NCBI GenBank assembly: GCA_003641795.1
Contig: QNAP01000002.1
Location: 1-26,496 of the forward strand
Length of the DNA stretch: 26,496 bases
Direction: 5' to 3'
Origin: Thermotogae bacterium
GTDB taxonomy: Bacteria > Thermotogota > Thermotogae > UBA12178
Positions within the stretch are counted from its first letter, which is position 1, and every line of letters starts with the position of its first letter. A program made the position numbers and the translations under genes. Shown here in pieces: positions 15,247 through 23,391 of the stretch. Below the pieces are notes generated by a model. The model ran no database searches. It had not been told where the DNA came from and saw nothing but the letters and a program-made list of their open reading frames with translations.

Positions 15247-16148
15247 AGATTCGCGTTTCCGCTGGGACAGCAAGAATCCTGGGGCTGAAGAAGCTCAAAA
15301 TGGATGCTTCCATGACCTCGGCTTATTTGATGGTTGGGGAACACTGCGTTTTCAATTGTGCTTACTGTGCGCAAGCCAGAAAGGCAAAGTCTCGGCAGGA
15401 TATGCTTTCCCGTATCGTCTGGCCGCAATACGATTTGAATGAGATCGTTGCACGTATCCACGATTCCACGTTTTTGCGGATCTGTATTCAAGTGGTGAAC
15501 TCGCTCGGCTATTTCGAAAGCGTGCTCCACGTCATCCAAGCCCTTCAAACGAGAATCCCCATTTCTGTGTCTATCAGAACGCTTGATTCCCGTCAAGTGA
15601 AGACACTGTTTGGAATGGGGGTGGATCGGATTGGTTTGCCTCTGGACGTTGCCACTCCAAGGCTCTATCATGAGCTCAGAGGGGGTGATTTTCACGCTGC
15701 CAAGTCCTTCATCATCGAATCGGCTCATCACTTTCCCAACAAGGTGAGTACACATCTCATAGTAGGCCTGGGCGAGACAGACGAAGAGCTTCTCTCCATC
15801 GCTCAAGAATTTATAGATGCCCGGGTGTTGGTCAGTCTTTTTGCCTTCACTCCGGTGAGGGGGACACAAATGGAATCACACCCCGCACCACCATTGGCAA
15901 GGTACAGAAAACTCCAGTTCGCGGTCCATGCGATGGCAGAGGGATCCATTAGATTTCAAAACCTTGAATTCACTCCAGAAGGCGAGTTGGCTACCGTAGT
16001 CGACTTGCCATTAGCAAAGCGAAGGAGAGCGGTTTCCACCGCAGGATGTCCCGGTTGTACAAGACCTTTTTACAACGAACGTCCTGGTGGAGTTATCTAC
16101 AACATACCACTGAAGGAGGGGTGCGAGGTTGAAGCTTCTGACGTTTAA
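15243..16148 (+). CDS. Biotin synthase/LipS2-like radical SAM protein
   Basis: A 301-residue radical SAM enzyme. Cluster ligands are C35, C39 and C42 in CVFNCAYCAQAR, the BioB-like form of the motif. The barrel contains THLIVGLGETDEELL. Near the C-terminus is a second cysteine pair, C269-P-G-C272, followed by TRPFYNERPGG and VIYNIP, a tail I associate with the LipS1/LipS2 lipoyl synthase type and related biotin-synthase-like proteins. It lacks the features of HydE and is shorter than typical BioB. A sulfur-insertion or lipoyl role is inference; no partner radical SAM gene, biotin or lipoate gene is adjacent. TTG 15243 overlaps the previous stop, and the 3' end overlaps rnfC by 20 bases. Confidence 0.8.
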   Translation: MKIRVSAGTARILGLKKLKMDASMTSAYLMVGEHCVFNCAYCAQARKAKSRQDMLSRIVWPQYDLNEIVARIHDSTFLRICIQVVNSLGYFESVLHVIQALQTRIPISVSIRTLDSRQVKTLFGMGVDRIGLPLDVATPRLYHELRGGDFHAAKSFIIESAHHFPNKVSTHLIVGLGETDEELLSIAQEFIDARVLVSLFAFTPVRGTQMESHPAPPLARYRKLQFAVHAMAEGSIRFQNLEFTPEGELATVVDLPLAKRRRAVSTAGCPGCTRPFYNERPGGVIYNIPLKEGCEVEASDV

Positions 16149-17457
16149 AGGAGGCGTTCATCCACCTTACAGAAAAGAACTCGCTTCTTCAAAACCTATC
16201 GAGGTTTTACCACCACCGTCGGTGGTGAAAGTGTTTCTCGCCAATCACGGGGGCGCTCCCGCAAAGCTTTTGGTAAAAGAAGGTGACGTCGTAAAGCTTG
16301 GACAGAAGATTGGTGAAGCTGCTGGATTCATCTCCGCCAACGTCCATGCTTCACTGGCGGGAACAGTTAAAGGTGTTGAAAAGATCCTTCATCCAATTCA
16401 AGAAAGACCTATGGAAGCCGTGGTAATCGAGAAGAGCGAAGGTGTGGAGGAGTGGGAGTTGATTACCCCCCACGGTGACTTCAACCGTTTCACACCGAAA
16501 GAGGTTGTGGATATTATCAGGGAAGCGGGTATCGTGGGACTTGGTGGTGCCATGTTTCCAACCCATGTTAAATTGGTCCCACCAGAGGGAAAGAAAGTCG
16601 ATCTGCTGGTGATCAACGGTGCTGAGTGTGAACCTTACCTGACCGTTGACCATCGTCTGATGCTCGAAAAGTCGGCGGAGATCGTGAAAGGCGTGAAGGT
16701 ACTGATGCACGCCCTCGGTGTGACACGGGCCATCGTAGGGATCGAATCGAACAAATTTGACGCTGTGGAGAAGATGAAAGCGGTCTGTCGAGGAGAGCCC
16801 ATCGAAGTAGCGGTGTTGAAAACAAAGTATCCTCAGGGTGCTGAAAAGCAGTTGATCTACGCTCTCACAAAGCGGATCGTTCCATCTGGAGGTTTGCCTT
16901 TAGACGTGGGAGTCGTGGTTCAGAATGTGGGCACATGTTTTGCCGTTTACGAAGCTGTGGAACACGGCAAGCCTTTGATCGAGAGATGCTTAACTGTTAC
17001 TGGCAAAGGTGTGAAAAATACGGCAAATCTTGTGGTAAGAATAGGAACTCTGACATCCACTATTTTAGATCATGTCGGTGGGTTTGCCGACAACGTCGAC
17101 AGGGTTCTCTTCGGTGGTCCCATGATGGGTATTGCGGTTCGGAGCCTGGATACGCCGATTCTCAAGGGCACCTCTGGAATCACTGTACTAACAAAAGAGG
17201 AAGTGAAAGGTCCACCTCAAAAAAGCTGTATCCGGTGTTCACGTTGTGTAGAAGCTTGTCCCATGAATCTTCAGCCGTACCTGCTCGATCTGCTCGCAAA
17301 GAAGCGCCTCTACGATCAGGCAGTGGAACAGGGTTTGATGGACTGCATTGAATGTGGGAGCTGTTCGTACATCTGTCCTTCGGGCATAGAGCATGTGAAG
17401 TCCATAAAGCTTGCCAAGAAAGTTTACAGAGCACTCCGTGGAGGTGGCAAAAAATGA
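16129..17457 (+). CDS. rnfC: Rnf complex subunit C (ferredoxin:NAD+ oxidoreductase)
   Basis: A 442-residue peripheral subunit that bears the NADH site in Rnf complexes, which move electrons between reduced ferredoxin and NAD+ while pumping Na+ or H+. Seen: the N-terminal GGVHPPYRKELA block, a nucleotide/flavin loop VGLGGAMFPTHVKL, an SLBB-like region (about 235-300) and two 4Fe-4S motifs, C367/C370/C373/C377 and C406/C409/C412/C416. It lacks the long Ala/Lys-rich extension of E. coli RsxC, as in other thermophiles. TTG 16129 is supported by AAGGAGGGG seven bases upstream. It heads the order C-D-G-E-A; every junction in the cluster overlaps. Confidence 0.95.
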   Translation: MKLLTFKGGVHPPYRKELASSKPIEVLPPPSVVKVFLANHGGAPAKLLVKEGDVVKLGQKIGEAAGFISANVHASLAGTVKGVEKILHPIQERPMEAVVIEKSEGVEEWELITPHGDFNRFTPKEVVDIIREAGIVGLGGAMFPTHVKLVPPEGKKVDLLVINGAECEPYLTVDHRLMLEKSAEIVKGVKVLMHALGVTRAIVGIESNKFDAVEKMKAVCRGEPIEVAVLKTKYPQGAEKQLIYALTKRIVPSGGLPLDVGVVVQNVGTCFAVYEAVEHGKPLIERCLTVTGKGVKNTANLVVRIGTLTSTILDHVGGFADNVDRVLFGGPMMGIAVRSLDTPILKGTSGITVLTKEEVKGPPQKSCIRCSRCVEACPMNLQPYLLDLLAKKRLYDQAVEQGLMDCIECGSCSYICPSGIEHVKSIKLAKKVYRALRGGGKK

Positions 17458-18422
17458 AGTTGAACGTCGCAACCTCCCCACATATAAAGAGCACCGACTC
17501 TGTGTTCAAGATCATGACAGACGTCATCTTGGCACTCGTACCTGCACTCATCGCGGCCGTCTACTTTTTCGGTGTCCGCGCGCTTCTTCTTGCAGTGTTG
17601 GGCATCGTTGGTGGCGAAACGATAGAGATCTTCATCATGCGATACATAAGAGGTGTCAGGGACTTCAAGCCCGATGGAAGTGCCGCGGTTACCGGATTGC
17701 TCTTGGCGATGAACGTCAACGTTGGGTTACCCTTATGGGTTTTCATCACTGGGTTGATAGCCGCGCTCGTGCTTGGGAAGCACGTCTACGGTGGTCTTGG
17801 GAAGAATCCCTTCAATCCAGCGCTGGTGGGTAGAGTCTTTTTGCTCGTTTCCTTTCCAAGCTATATGACCACCTGGTGGGCTCCGAAGTACTGGAAGCTT
17901 GAAGCGTTGACCACAGCTACACCTCTCGGTTTGCTCAAGGAAGGAGGAGCCAGCGCTGTCAACTTTTCCTACTCCCAGTTATTTCTAGGGAATGTGGGTG
18001 GATGTCTTGGTGAAGTCAGCACCCTCGCTTTGATCATCGGTTTCCTTTATCTAGTCTTTAGGAAACGCATCAAAATTCTGATTCCCATTAGCTATCTGGG
18101 AGTGGTGCTGATCCTCTCCTCCATCTTTTGGATGGTCAACCCCGAGCGCTTCGGAGATCCTCTCCTCCATCTCCTTTCAGGAGGTTTGATGCTCGGTGCT
18201 TTGTTCATGGCCACGGACATGGTTACCACTCCTATGACGCCGAAAGGACACTTGATCTTCGGAGCTGGCTGTGGCGTGATAACTATGGTAATTCGATATT
18301 TTGCGGGATATCCCGAAGGTGTCTCATTCTCGATTTTGATTATGAATTCCCTGACACCGCTCATAGACATCTACACACGTCCCAAGGTCTTCGGGGAAGA
18401 TATGGGAGTGAGAGGGCGATGA
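17454..18422 (+). CDS. rnfD: Rnf complex subunit D, integral membrane flavoprotein
   Basis: A 322-residue membrane protein with about nine to ten hydrophobic helices, homologous to NqrB. The segment LTTATPLGLLK resembles the site where FMN is attached through a phosphoester to threonine, making T156 the candidate. Other family blocks: DGSAAVTGLLLAMNV, GLGKNPFNPALVGRVFL and ATDMVTTPMTPKG. The start ATG overlaps the rnfC stop (ATGA) and GGAGGTGG precedes it; it also overlaps rnfG by four bases at the other end. RnfD is thought to contribute to the ion pathway. Confidence 0.95.
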   Translation: MKLNVATSPHIKSTDSVFKIMTDVILALVPALIAAVYFFGVRALLLAVLGIVGGETIEIFIMRYIRGVRDFKPDGSAAVTGLLLAMNVNVGLPLWVFITGLIAALVLGKHVYGGLGKNPFNPALVGRVFLLVSFPSYMTTWWAPKYWKLEALTTATPLGLLKEGGASAVNFSYSQLFLGNVGGCLGEVSTLALIIGFLYLVFRKRIKILIPISYLGVVLILSSIFWMVNPERFGDPLLHLLSGGLMLGALFMATDMVTTPMTPKGHLIFGAGCGVITMVIRYFAGYPEGVSFSILIMNSLTPLIDIYTRPKVFGEDMGVRGR

Positions 18423-19135
18423 GAGAAGTACTGAAAACCGGTTTGATCCTTTTTGTCTTTACTTTAACCGCTGGATTGATACTCGGTCTCGTCTACTCCA
18501 TAACCAGCCCGTACATTGGCAAAGCAGAGTTGAATTTCAAACTCACCTCCATAAAGGACGTGATGACAGATCCGGTCACTGGAGAACTTCTCATCTCGCC
18601 GGAGGATCTGCCCAGGTCCTTAGAGGAGTTGGAACAGAAGATCTACAAAAGTGACGATTCTGGAATCCTTTACACTTCCACCAAGTATGGTGGCAGGGTA
18701 CATTCTCCTGCCTACCTGTTCACTTCTCGCGATGACAAAGAAATATACGTGTTGGAAGGTTCTGCGATAGGTTACGGTGGAAGTGTTGTGTGTGTCGCGG
18801 CTTTTGTGAAAGAGCCAGGCGGATTCAGGATGAACGCTCTAAGAGTTATTTCCTATTCACAGGAGACGCCGGGACTTGGGGCAAAGATCGGTGAGGAAGA
18901 AGTGATGAGGCGCTTCTATCCTGTTCCTCCTGAAGCACTCGAAAAAGGACTGAGAGTAAACAAAGACGCGGGCGTCGTTCCCACAAACGATTCAGAAAGG
19001 ATCAAATACCTCAGAGAACACGAAGGAGTGATTCAGACCAGTGATATCATGACTGGTGCGACGTTGACTCCTCGTGCTGTGGTGAACACTATCAACACTA
19101 TGTACGAGTTTTTAAGGGGTGAGGTCGATGAGTGA
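18419..19135 (+). CDS. rnfG: Rnf complex subunit G, FMN-binding protein
   Basis: A 238-residue protein with one N-terminal membrane helix (about 7-30) and an extracytoplasmic FMN-binding domain, homologous to NqrC. SYSQETPGLGAKI and TGATLTPRAV are diagnostic; T215, the last residue of TGAT, is the expected covalent FMN site. ATG 18419 overlaps the rnfD stop; the 3' end overlaps rnfE by eight bases. A longer upstream reading into rnfD was rejected because it adds non-family sequence. Confidence 0.94.
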   Translation: MREVLKTGLILFVFTLTAGLILGLVYSITSPYIGKAELNFKLTSIKDVMTDPVTGELLISPEDLPRSLEELEQKIYKSDDSGILYTSTKYGGRVHSPAYLFTSRDDKEIYVLEGSAIGYGGSVVCVAAFVKEPGGFRMNALRVISYSQETPGLGAKIGEEEVMRRFYPVPPEALEKGLRVNKDAGVVPTNDSERIKYLREHEGVIQTSDIMTGATLTPRAVVNTINTMYEFLRGEVDE

Positions 19136-19760
19136 TGTGAAGAATCTTACCAAAGGTTTTTTCAAAGAAAATCCCACCTTTGTCCAGGCGTTGGGGATGT
19201 GTCCTACCCTCGCCACTACCACTTCGGCTGTCAATGGCTTAGGTATGGGGCTGGCCACGCTTAGCGTTCTCACACTTTCCAACATAGTGGTATCGCTGAT
19301 AAGAAAAGTCGTGCCCGAAAAAATCAGGATTCCCATATACATCGTTGTGATCGCTTCGTTCGTCACTATCGTGGACTTGATCATGCATGCCTTCACATAC
19401 CAACTTTGGAGAACTTTGGGGCTCTTCATACCGCTGATTGTTGTGAACTGTATAATACTGGGGCGCGCTGAAGCTTTCGCTTCCAAAAACGGAGTGCTCG
19501 ATTCCTTGTTCGATGGGCTCGGCATGGGGCTTGGATTTACTGGAGCACTGATACTGCTTGGAAGTGTGAGAGAACTTCTGGGTAGCGGTACGGTCTTCGG
19601 TGTACCCATTTGGGGAAAGGCCTTCAACGTTTTTACGATGATCCTACCCCCCGGTGCCTATATAGCGCTGGGAATGTTAGCGGGACTCTTCACTTTCATA
19701 GGGATCAAACGCAAAGAACGACAAAAAGCTAAATCCAACACGGAGAAGGTGAAAGCATGA
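19128..19760 (+). CDS. rnfE: Rnf complex subunit E, integral membrane protein
   Basis: A 210-residue protein with about six transmembrane helices, homologous to NqrD. Motifs: NPTFVQALGMCPTLATTT (C25), VVNCIILGRAEAFA (C108), GLGMGLGFTGALILLG. In Rnf and Nqr, cysteines of E/D-type and A/E-type subunits jointly hold an iron-sulfur cluster within the membrane; both expected positions are present. ATG 19128 follows GGGGTGAGG. The 3' end overlaps rnfA by four bases. Confidence 0.95.
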   Translation: MSDVKNLTKGFFKENPTFVQALGMCPTLATTTSAVNGLGMGLATLSVLTLSNIVVSLIRKVVPEKIRIPIYIVVIASFVTIVDLIMHAFTYQLWRTLGLFIPLIVVNCIILGRAEAFASKNGVLDSLFDGLGMGLGFTGALILLGSVRELLGSGTVFGVPIWGKAFNVFTMILPPGAYIALGMLAGLFTFIGIKRKERQKAKSNTEKVKA

Positions 19761-20332
19761 AGTTGTTTTTCATCTTCCTCTCAGCGGTACTGGTGAACAA
19801 TTTCGTCCTTGCGCGCTTCCTTGGTATATGCCCATTTTTGGGTGTATCCAAGCGTTTGAGTACCGCCACAGGTATGGGGATGGCGGTGATATTCGTCATG
19901 ACCATGGCTTCGGTTATCACGTGGTTACTCAATCAGGTCTTGGTTGCCATGGGGCTGGAATTTTTGACAACCATCGTTTTCATCCTAATAATTGCGACTC
20001 TCGTTCAGTTTGTAGAACTTTTCATGAAAAAGAACAGCCCAGCACTTTACGAAGCGCTTGGTATATACTTACCCCTCATCACCACCAACTGTGCCATCTT
20101 AGGCTTGGCGCTGCTCAACGTGCTCTATGGATACACTCTGCTTGAAACTGTGGTACACTCGGTGGCGGCTGGCGTCGGATTCACCTTGGCGTTGGTGATA
20201 TTTGCTGGAATAAGAGAGAGGCTTGAACTCGTGGACATGCCCGAATCCTTCAAGGGATTGCCGGGAGCGCTTGTAACAGCTGGGTTGCTCTCACTGGCGT
20301 TCATGGGATTTCAGGGGATGGTGAAGTTTTGA
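19757..20332 (+). CDS. rnfA: Rnf complex subunit A, integral membrane protein
   Basis: A 191-residue protein with about six transmembrane helices, homologous to NqrE. It contains NNFVLARFLGICPFLG (C25) and TTNCAILG (C112), partners of the RnfE cysteines in the intramembrane cluster, and AGIRERLELVDMPESFKG. ATG 19757 overlaps the rnfE stop. In known rnfCDGEAB clusters rnfB follows rnfA; here the stop of rnfA overlaps the start of psuG and no rnfB is found in the window. Confidence 0.95.
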   Translation: MKLFFIFLSAVLVNNFVLARFLGICPFLGVSKRLSTATGMGMAVIFVMTMASVITWLLNQVLVAMGLEFLTTIVFILIIATLVQFVELFMKKNSPALYEALGIYLPLITTNCAILGLALLNVLYGYTLLETVVHSVAAGVGFTLALVIFAGIRERLELVDMPESFKGLPGALVTAGLLSLAFMGFQGMVKF

Positions 20333-21174
20333 GTCGCGTTGCTCTGGAATCAACGGTCATAGCCCATGGACTTCCACGTCCCATCAACTTAGAAGTGGCG
20401 TTTCAATTGGAAGAACTCGTTCGTTCCAAAGGATGTGAACCAAAGACTGTAGGTGTCGTGCAGGGTGAGCCCAAGGTTGGACTCACCAAAGAGGAAATCA
20501 CCGCTTTGGCTACCAGTACAGATGTGATGAAGGTGGGTACAGCGGAAATCGCTCTCGCAGTGGCTCAAAAACGCTGGGCAGCGACCACGGTTAGTGCTAC
20601 AATGCATTTGGCGAAGACCGTGGGGATAGACGTGTTCGCCACGGGAGGTATAGGCGGGGTTCACAGCGGCGAATGGGACGTCTCCCAAGACCTCAAGGAA
20701 TTGTCCAGAACGCGCATGATAGTGGTGAGTGCTGGAGCGAAGTCCATACTCGATCTTCGTCAAACCTTGGAGATGTTGGAAACGTTGCAAGTGACAGTTG
20801 TGGGGTACCGAACAAGTGAATTTCCAGCGTTTTACAGCAGAAGCAGCGGTTTAAAAATAGCGTGTGTGGACAGCGTTGAGGAAATAGTAGAGGTTTACAG
20901 AACGAAAGAGCATCTGGATCTTCCGGGCGCTCTTCTCGTGTGTAATCCCATACCGGAAGATGCCGAAATATCACCAAAAGAGTTTGATTCATGGAAGAAA
21001 GAAGCCATCCAAAAAGCCAAAGCGGAAGGTATTGTAGGCAAAGCTTTGACACCTTTTATCCTTTCAGAGATTGCGCGGATCTCCAACGGTGCCACTGTGA
21101 GAGCCAATGTGGCGCTTTTGAAGAACAACGTGGAATTGGCGTGCTCCATTGCGAAGACGATGCGAGGAGGTTGA
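20329..21174 (+). CDS. psuG: Pseudouridine-5'-phosphate glycosidase (IndA/PsuG family)
   Basis: A 281-residue enzyme that reversibly cleaves the C-glycosidic bond of pseudouridine 5'-phosphate to uracil and ribose 5-phosphate, for salvage of RNA-derived pseudouridine. Family blocks: LESTVIAHGLPRPINLE at the N-terminus, FATGGIGGVHSG (about 103-114), GYRTSEFPAFYSRSSG and the C-terminal GATVRANVALLKNNVELA. The SG after GGIGGVH differs from the usual RGA and the following loop is shorter. TTG 20329 overlaps the rnfA stop. No psuK kinase gene is adjacent, so the pseudouridine kinase must be elsewhere or another source of substrate is used. Confidence 0.9.
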   Translation: MSRVALESTVIAHGLPRPINLEVAFQLEELVRSKGCEPKTVGVVQGEPKVGLTKEEITALATSTDVMKVGTAEIALAVAQKRWAATTVSATMHLAKTVGIDVFATGGIGGVHSGEWDVSQDLKELSRTRMIVVSAGAKSILDLRQTLEMLETLQVTVVGYRTSEFPAFYSRSSGLKIACVDSVEEIVEVYRTKEHLDLPGALLVCNPIPEDAEISPKEFDSWKKEAIQKAKAEGIVGKALTPFILSEIARISNGATVRANVALLKNNVELACSIAKTMRGG

Positions 21175-21175
21175 T

Positions 21176-22429
21176 ATGAAAGAGGTAGCTACTGGTGAGA
21201 AAGCGAAGGTGATAGCAGTACTCACCACGAAGGATGATTACGCCAAAGAAGAACTGGAACGCTTGGTGGAAACGGCAGGAGGGGAAGTTGAAGACGCGAT
21301 CTTCTACACGAGAAAACCCGATCCCGCAAATTATTTAGGAAAGGGGAAGCTCGAAAAGCTCAAAGCTATGGTGGAAGTTTATGAGGCGGACCTCGTGGTC
21401 TTCGACAGCGAACTCACACCATCTCAACAGCGTAACCTGCAAGATGTTCTTGACACGAGGGTGATAGACCGTTCTGAATTGATATTGGATATCTTTGCTA
21501 TCCATGCAACCACCAGAGAAGGGAAACTCCAAGTAGAATTGGCGCAGCTACAGTATGAATTGCCACGACTTGTGGGAAGCGGTAAAGTTCTATCGAGATT
21601 GGGCGGCGGAATTGGTACGAGAGGTCCCGGAGAGACAAAACTGGAGACGGATCGTCGAAGGATCTTGAGGAGGATCTCGCAGCTCAAGAAGGAACTGAAA
21701 GAAGTCGAAGTGGAGAGAGAAGTTCAGCGGAAAGGACGCGTGGAAAATCACATCCCGATGGTAGCCATTGCTGGATACACCAACAGCGGGAAGTCGACGC
21801 TTCTTCGAGCGCTTTCGAACACGGATGTTCTCGCCGCGGACCAGCTTTTTGCTACGGTTTCTCCAAAATCTGCAAGAGTAAAGCTTCTATCCGGGCGTGA
21901 AGCCGTTTTTGTCGACACTGTGGGATTTATCGAGCGCTTGCCTACCCAACTGATTGAGTCGTTCAAGTCCACCCTTGAAGAGATCGCGTACTCCGACTTG
22001 ATCCTTGTTCTTGGCGATCTCTCCAATCTAAAACGTTTGAGGAGACAGCTGATAACGGTGGAACAAGTGCTCGCGGAAATCGGAGCGGGAAACATCCCTC
22101 GCATTCTAGTGCTCAACAAGTTGGATCTTTTAGACCACGCGGATATTGCAGCTATAGAACACGAATTTCCTACAGCCGTCTTCGTATCAGCGAAGCGAGA
22201 AATCGGCCTTTCGACACTTCTCAAACACGTGGAGCGTGCCCTTGCAGAAAGGGAGAACCTGTACGAACTGTCCATACCCTGGGAGAAGTGGGGACTCTTC
22301 TCCAGCTACAGGGACCATGTGACTGTCATATCAGAGCAATATGAAGAAAACCTAATAAAGGTAAAATTCATCTGCTCGCCCGAGCTGTATTCAAAACTTT
22401 CATCGTTGAAACTGGAGGGTGGAGGATGA
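21176..22429 (+). CDS. hflX: GTPase HflX
   Basis: A 417-residue translational GTPase that binds 50S and 70S ribosomes and splits stalled or hibernating ribosomes under stress. The N-terminal HflX domain includes YTRKPDPANYLGKGKLEKLK, FDSELTPSQQRNLQD and the hallmark GGGIGTRGPGETKLETDRR, followed by a coiled-coil linker (LRRISQLKKELKEVEVERE). The G domain has the P-loop GYTNSGKS (200-207), a DTVGFIERLP G3 motif and NKLD. ATG 21176 follows GAGGAGG. The stop overlaps the next start (ATGA). Confidence 0.94.
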   Translation: MKEVATGEKAKVIAVLTTKDDYAKEELERLVETAGGEVEDAIFYTRKPDPANYLGKGKLEKLKAMVEVYEADLVVFDSELTPSQQRNLQDVLDTRVIDRSELILDIFAIHATTREGKLQVELAQLQYELPRLVGSGKVLSRLGGGIGTRGPGETKLETDRRRILRRISQLKKELKEVEVEREVQRKGRVENHIPMVAIAGYTNSGKSTLLRALSNTDVLAADQLFATVSPKSARVKLLSGREAVFVDTVGFIERLPTQLIESFKSTLEEIAYSDLILVLGDLSNLKRLRRQLITVEQVLAEIGAGNIPRILVLNKLDLLDHADIAAIEHEFPTAVFVSAKREIGLSTLLKHVERALAERENLYELSIPWEKWGLFSSYRDHVTVISEQYEENLIKVKFICSPELYSKLSSLKLEGGG

Positions 22430-23391
22430 CAAGAATATTGACGATAATGCTCGGTTTGCTCTTGTTTGTTGGAATCACTGCAGCGGAGATTCTTTACTTC
22501 CCTTCTCCGCAAACCGTCGTTTCTTCAGGTTTTGGCGAGTTTAGACCCTCCTCGTCTGGTCTGATGCCTCATTTTCATCTTGGTGTGGACTTTCCAACGT
22601 ACGCTCGTGAGGGAGTGGAAATAAAGTCCATCGGGGATGGTTACGTTTACAAGATAGAGATAGATGAAGACAGCATCTATGGATACACAGTCTATGTTAA
22701 GAACAAAAACTTCATTTCTTTGTATGCACACCTTTCTGCCTTTGGTGAACGGTTCCAAGCCATAGCGGAATCGTTGAAAAGGGAGTTTCCTGATCAGCGA
22801 GTGGAGGTCACGTTTCCCGAAGGCGAGATATTCATCCGAGCCGGCGAGATCATCGGGTACTCTGGCAGGACAGGAGATGTGCTGGCTCCTCACTGTCATC
22901 TTGAACTTAGAGACTTAGAGAACAAGACGGCTTTGAATCCCATACCTGTTCTCAACGTTGAAAAACCCGATGGATTGAAAGTCGTGATAGACGAGGTGAG
23001 AATCGATGGGGAATCTTACCCGGCGACGTCTGATATCATACCCTTTAAATCCGATATTCCCAAGATCGAAGTTTCTGCCTATTTGACTTACGGTACCACG
23101 GTGATCAATCCTTACGAGGTTGCGCTGAAGATAGACGGTAAAGAAGTATACCGCATCTCCTTTGATACTATAAGGCTTTCAGAGTTTACCAGCGCTTACG
23201 AAGTCTACGGGAAGGGCAGTACTTACAGAAAGTACTGGTTTAAGATGTACTCAAGTGAACCCCTCTCCGTCATCAAAACTAATGCTTGGCGTGATATTCC
23301 AAAACTGCCCGATCGCGTGCAGGTGGATGTAATTGTGAAAAGTTTTTGGGACGACGTGAAAAAAGTACAGTTCGAGTTGGTGAGACGATGA
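22426..23391 (+). CDS. Exported M23-family (LytM-type) metallopeptidase-domain protein
   Basis: A 321-residue protein with a signal peptide (MTRILTIMLGLLLFVGITAAE, quoted in part as the first 21 residues) and an M23 domain directly after it (about 30-175). Zinc ligands of the LytM type are intact: H51-x3-D55 in HFHLGVD, and H158 of the HxH motif HCHLEL (156-158, H156 the usual catalytic His). M23 enzymes cut peptidoglycan cross-bridges or regulate amidases. An inserted region (AFGERFQAIAESLKREFPD) interrupts the domain between the YAHLS segment and the second motif. The C-terminal 140 residues are beta-rich and not recognised. It probably acts in the periplasm. It overlaps both neighbours by four bases. 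Confidence 0.85.
   Translation: MTRILTIMLGLLLFVGITAAEILYFPSPQTVVSSGFGEFRPSSSGLMPHFHLGVDFPTYAREGVEIKSIGDGYVYKIEIDEDSIYGYTVYVKNKNFISLYAHLSAFGERFQAIAESLKREFPDQRVEVTFPEGEIFIRAGEIIGYSGRTGDVLAPHCHLELRDLENKTALNPIPVLNVEKPDGLKVVIDEVRIDGESYPATSDIIPFKSDIPKIEVSAYLTYGTTVINPYEVALKIDGKEVYRISFDTIRLSEFTSAYEVYGKGSTYRKYWFKMYSSEPLSVIKTNAWRDIPKLPDRVQVDVIVKSFWDDVKKVQFELVRR

Noticed and set aside
15243..16148. HydE, as partner of HydF
   Set aside because: The cluster motif context (CVFNCAYCAQAR) and the C-terminal CPGC/YNERPGG tail do not fit HydE, and it is shorter than HydE.
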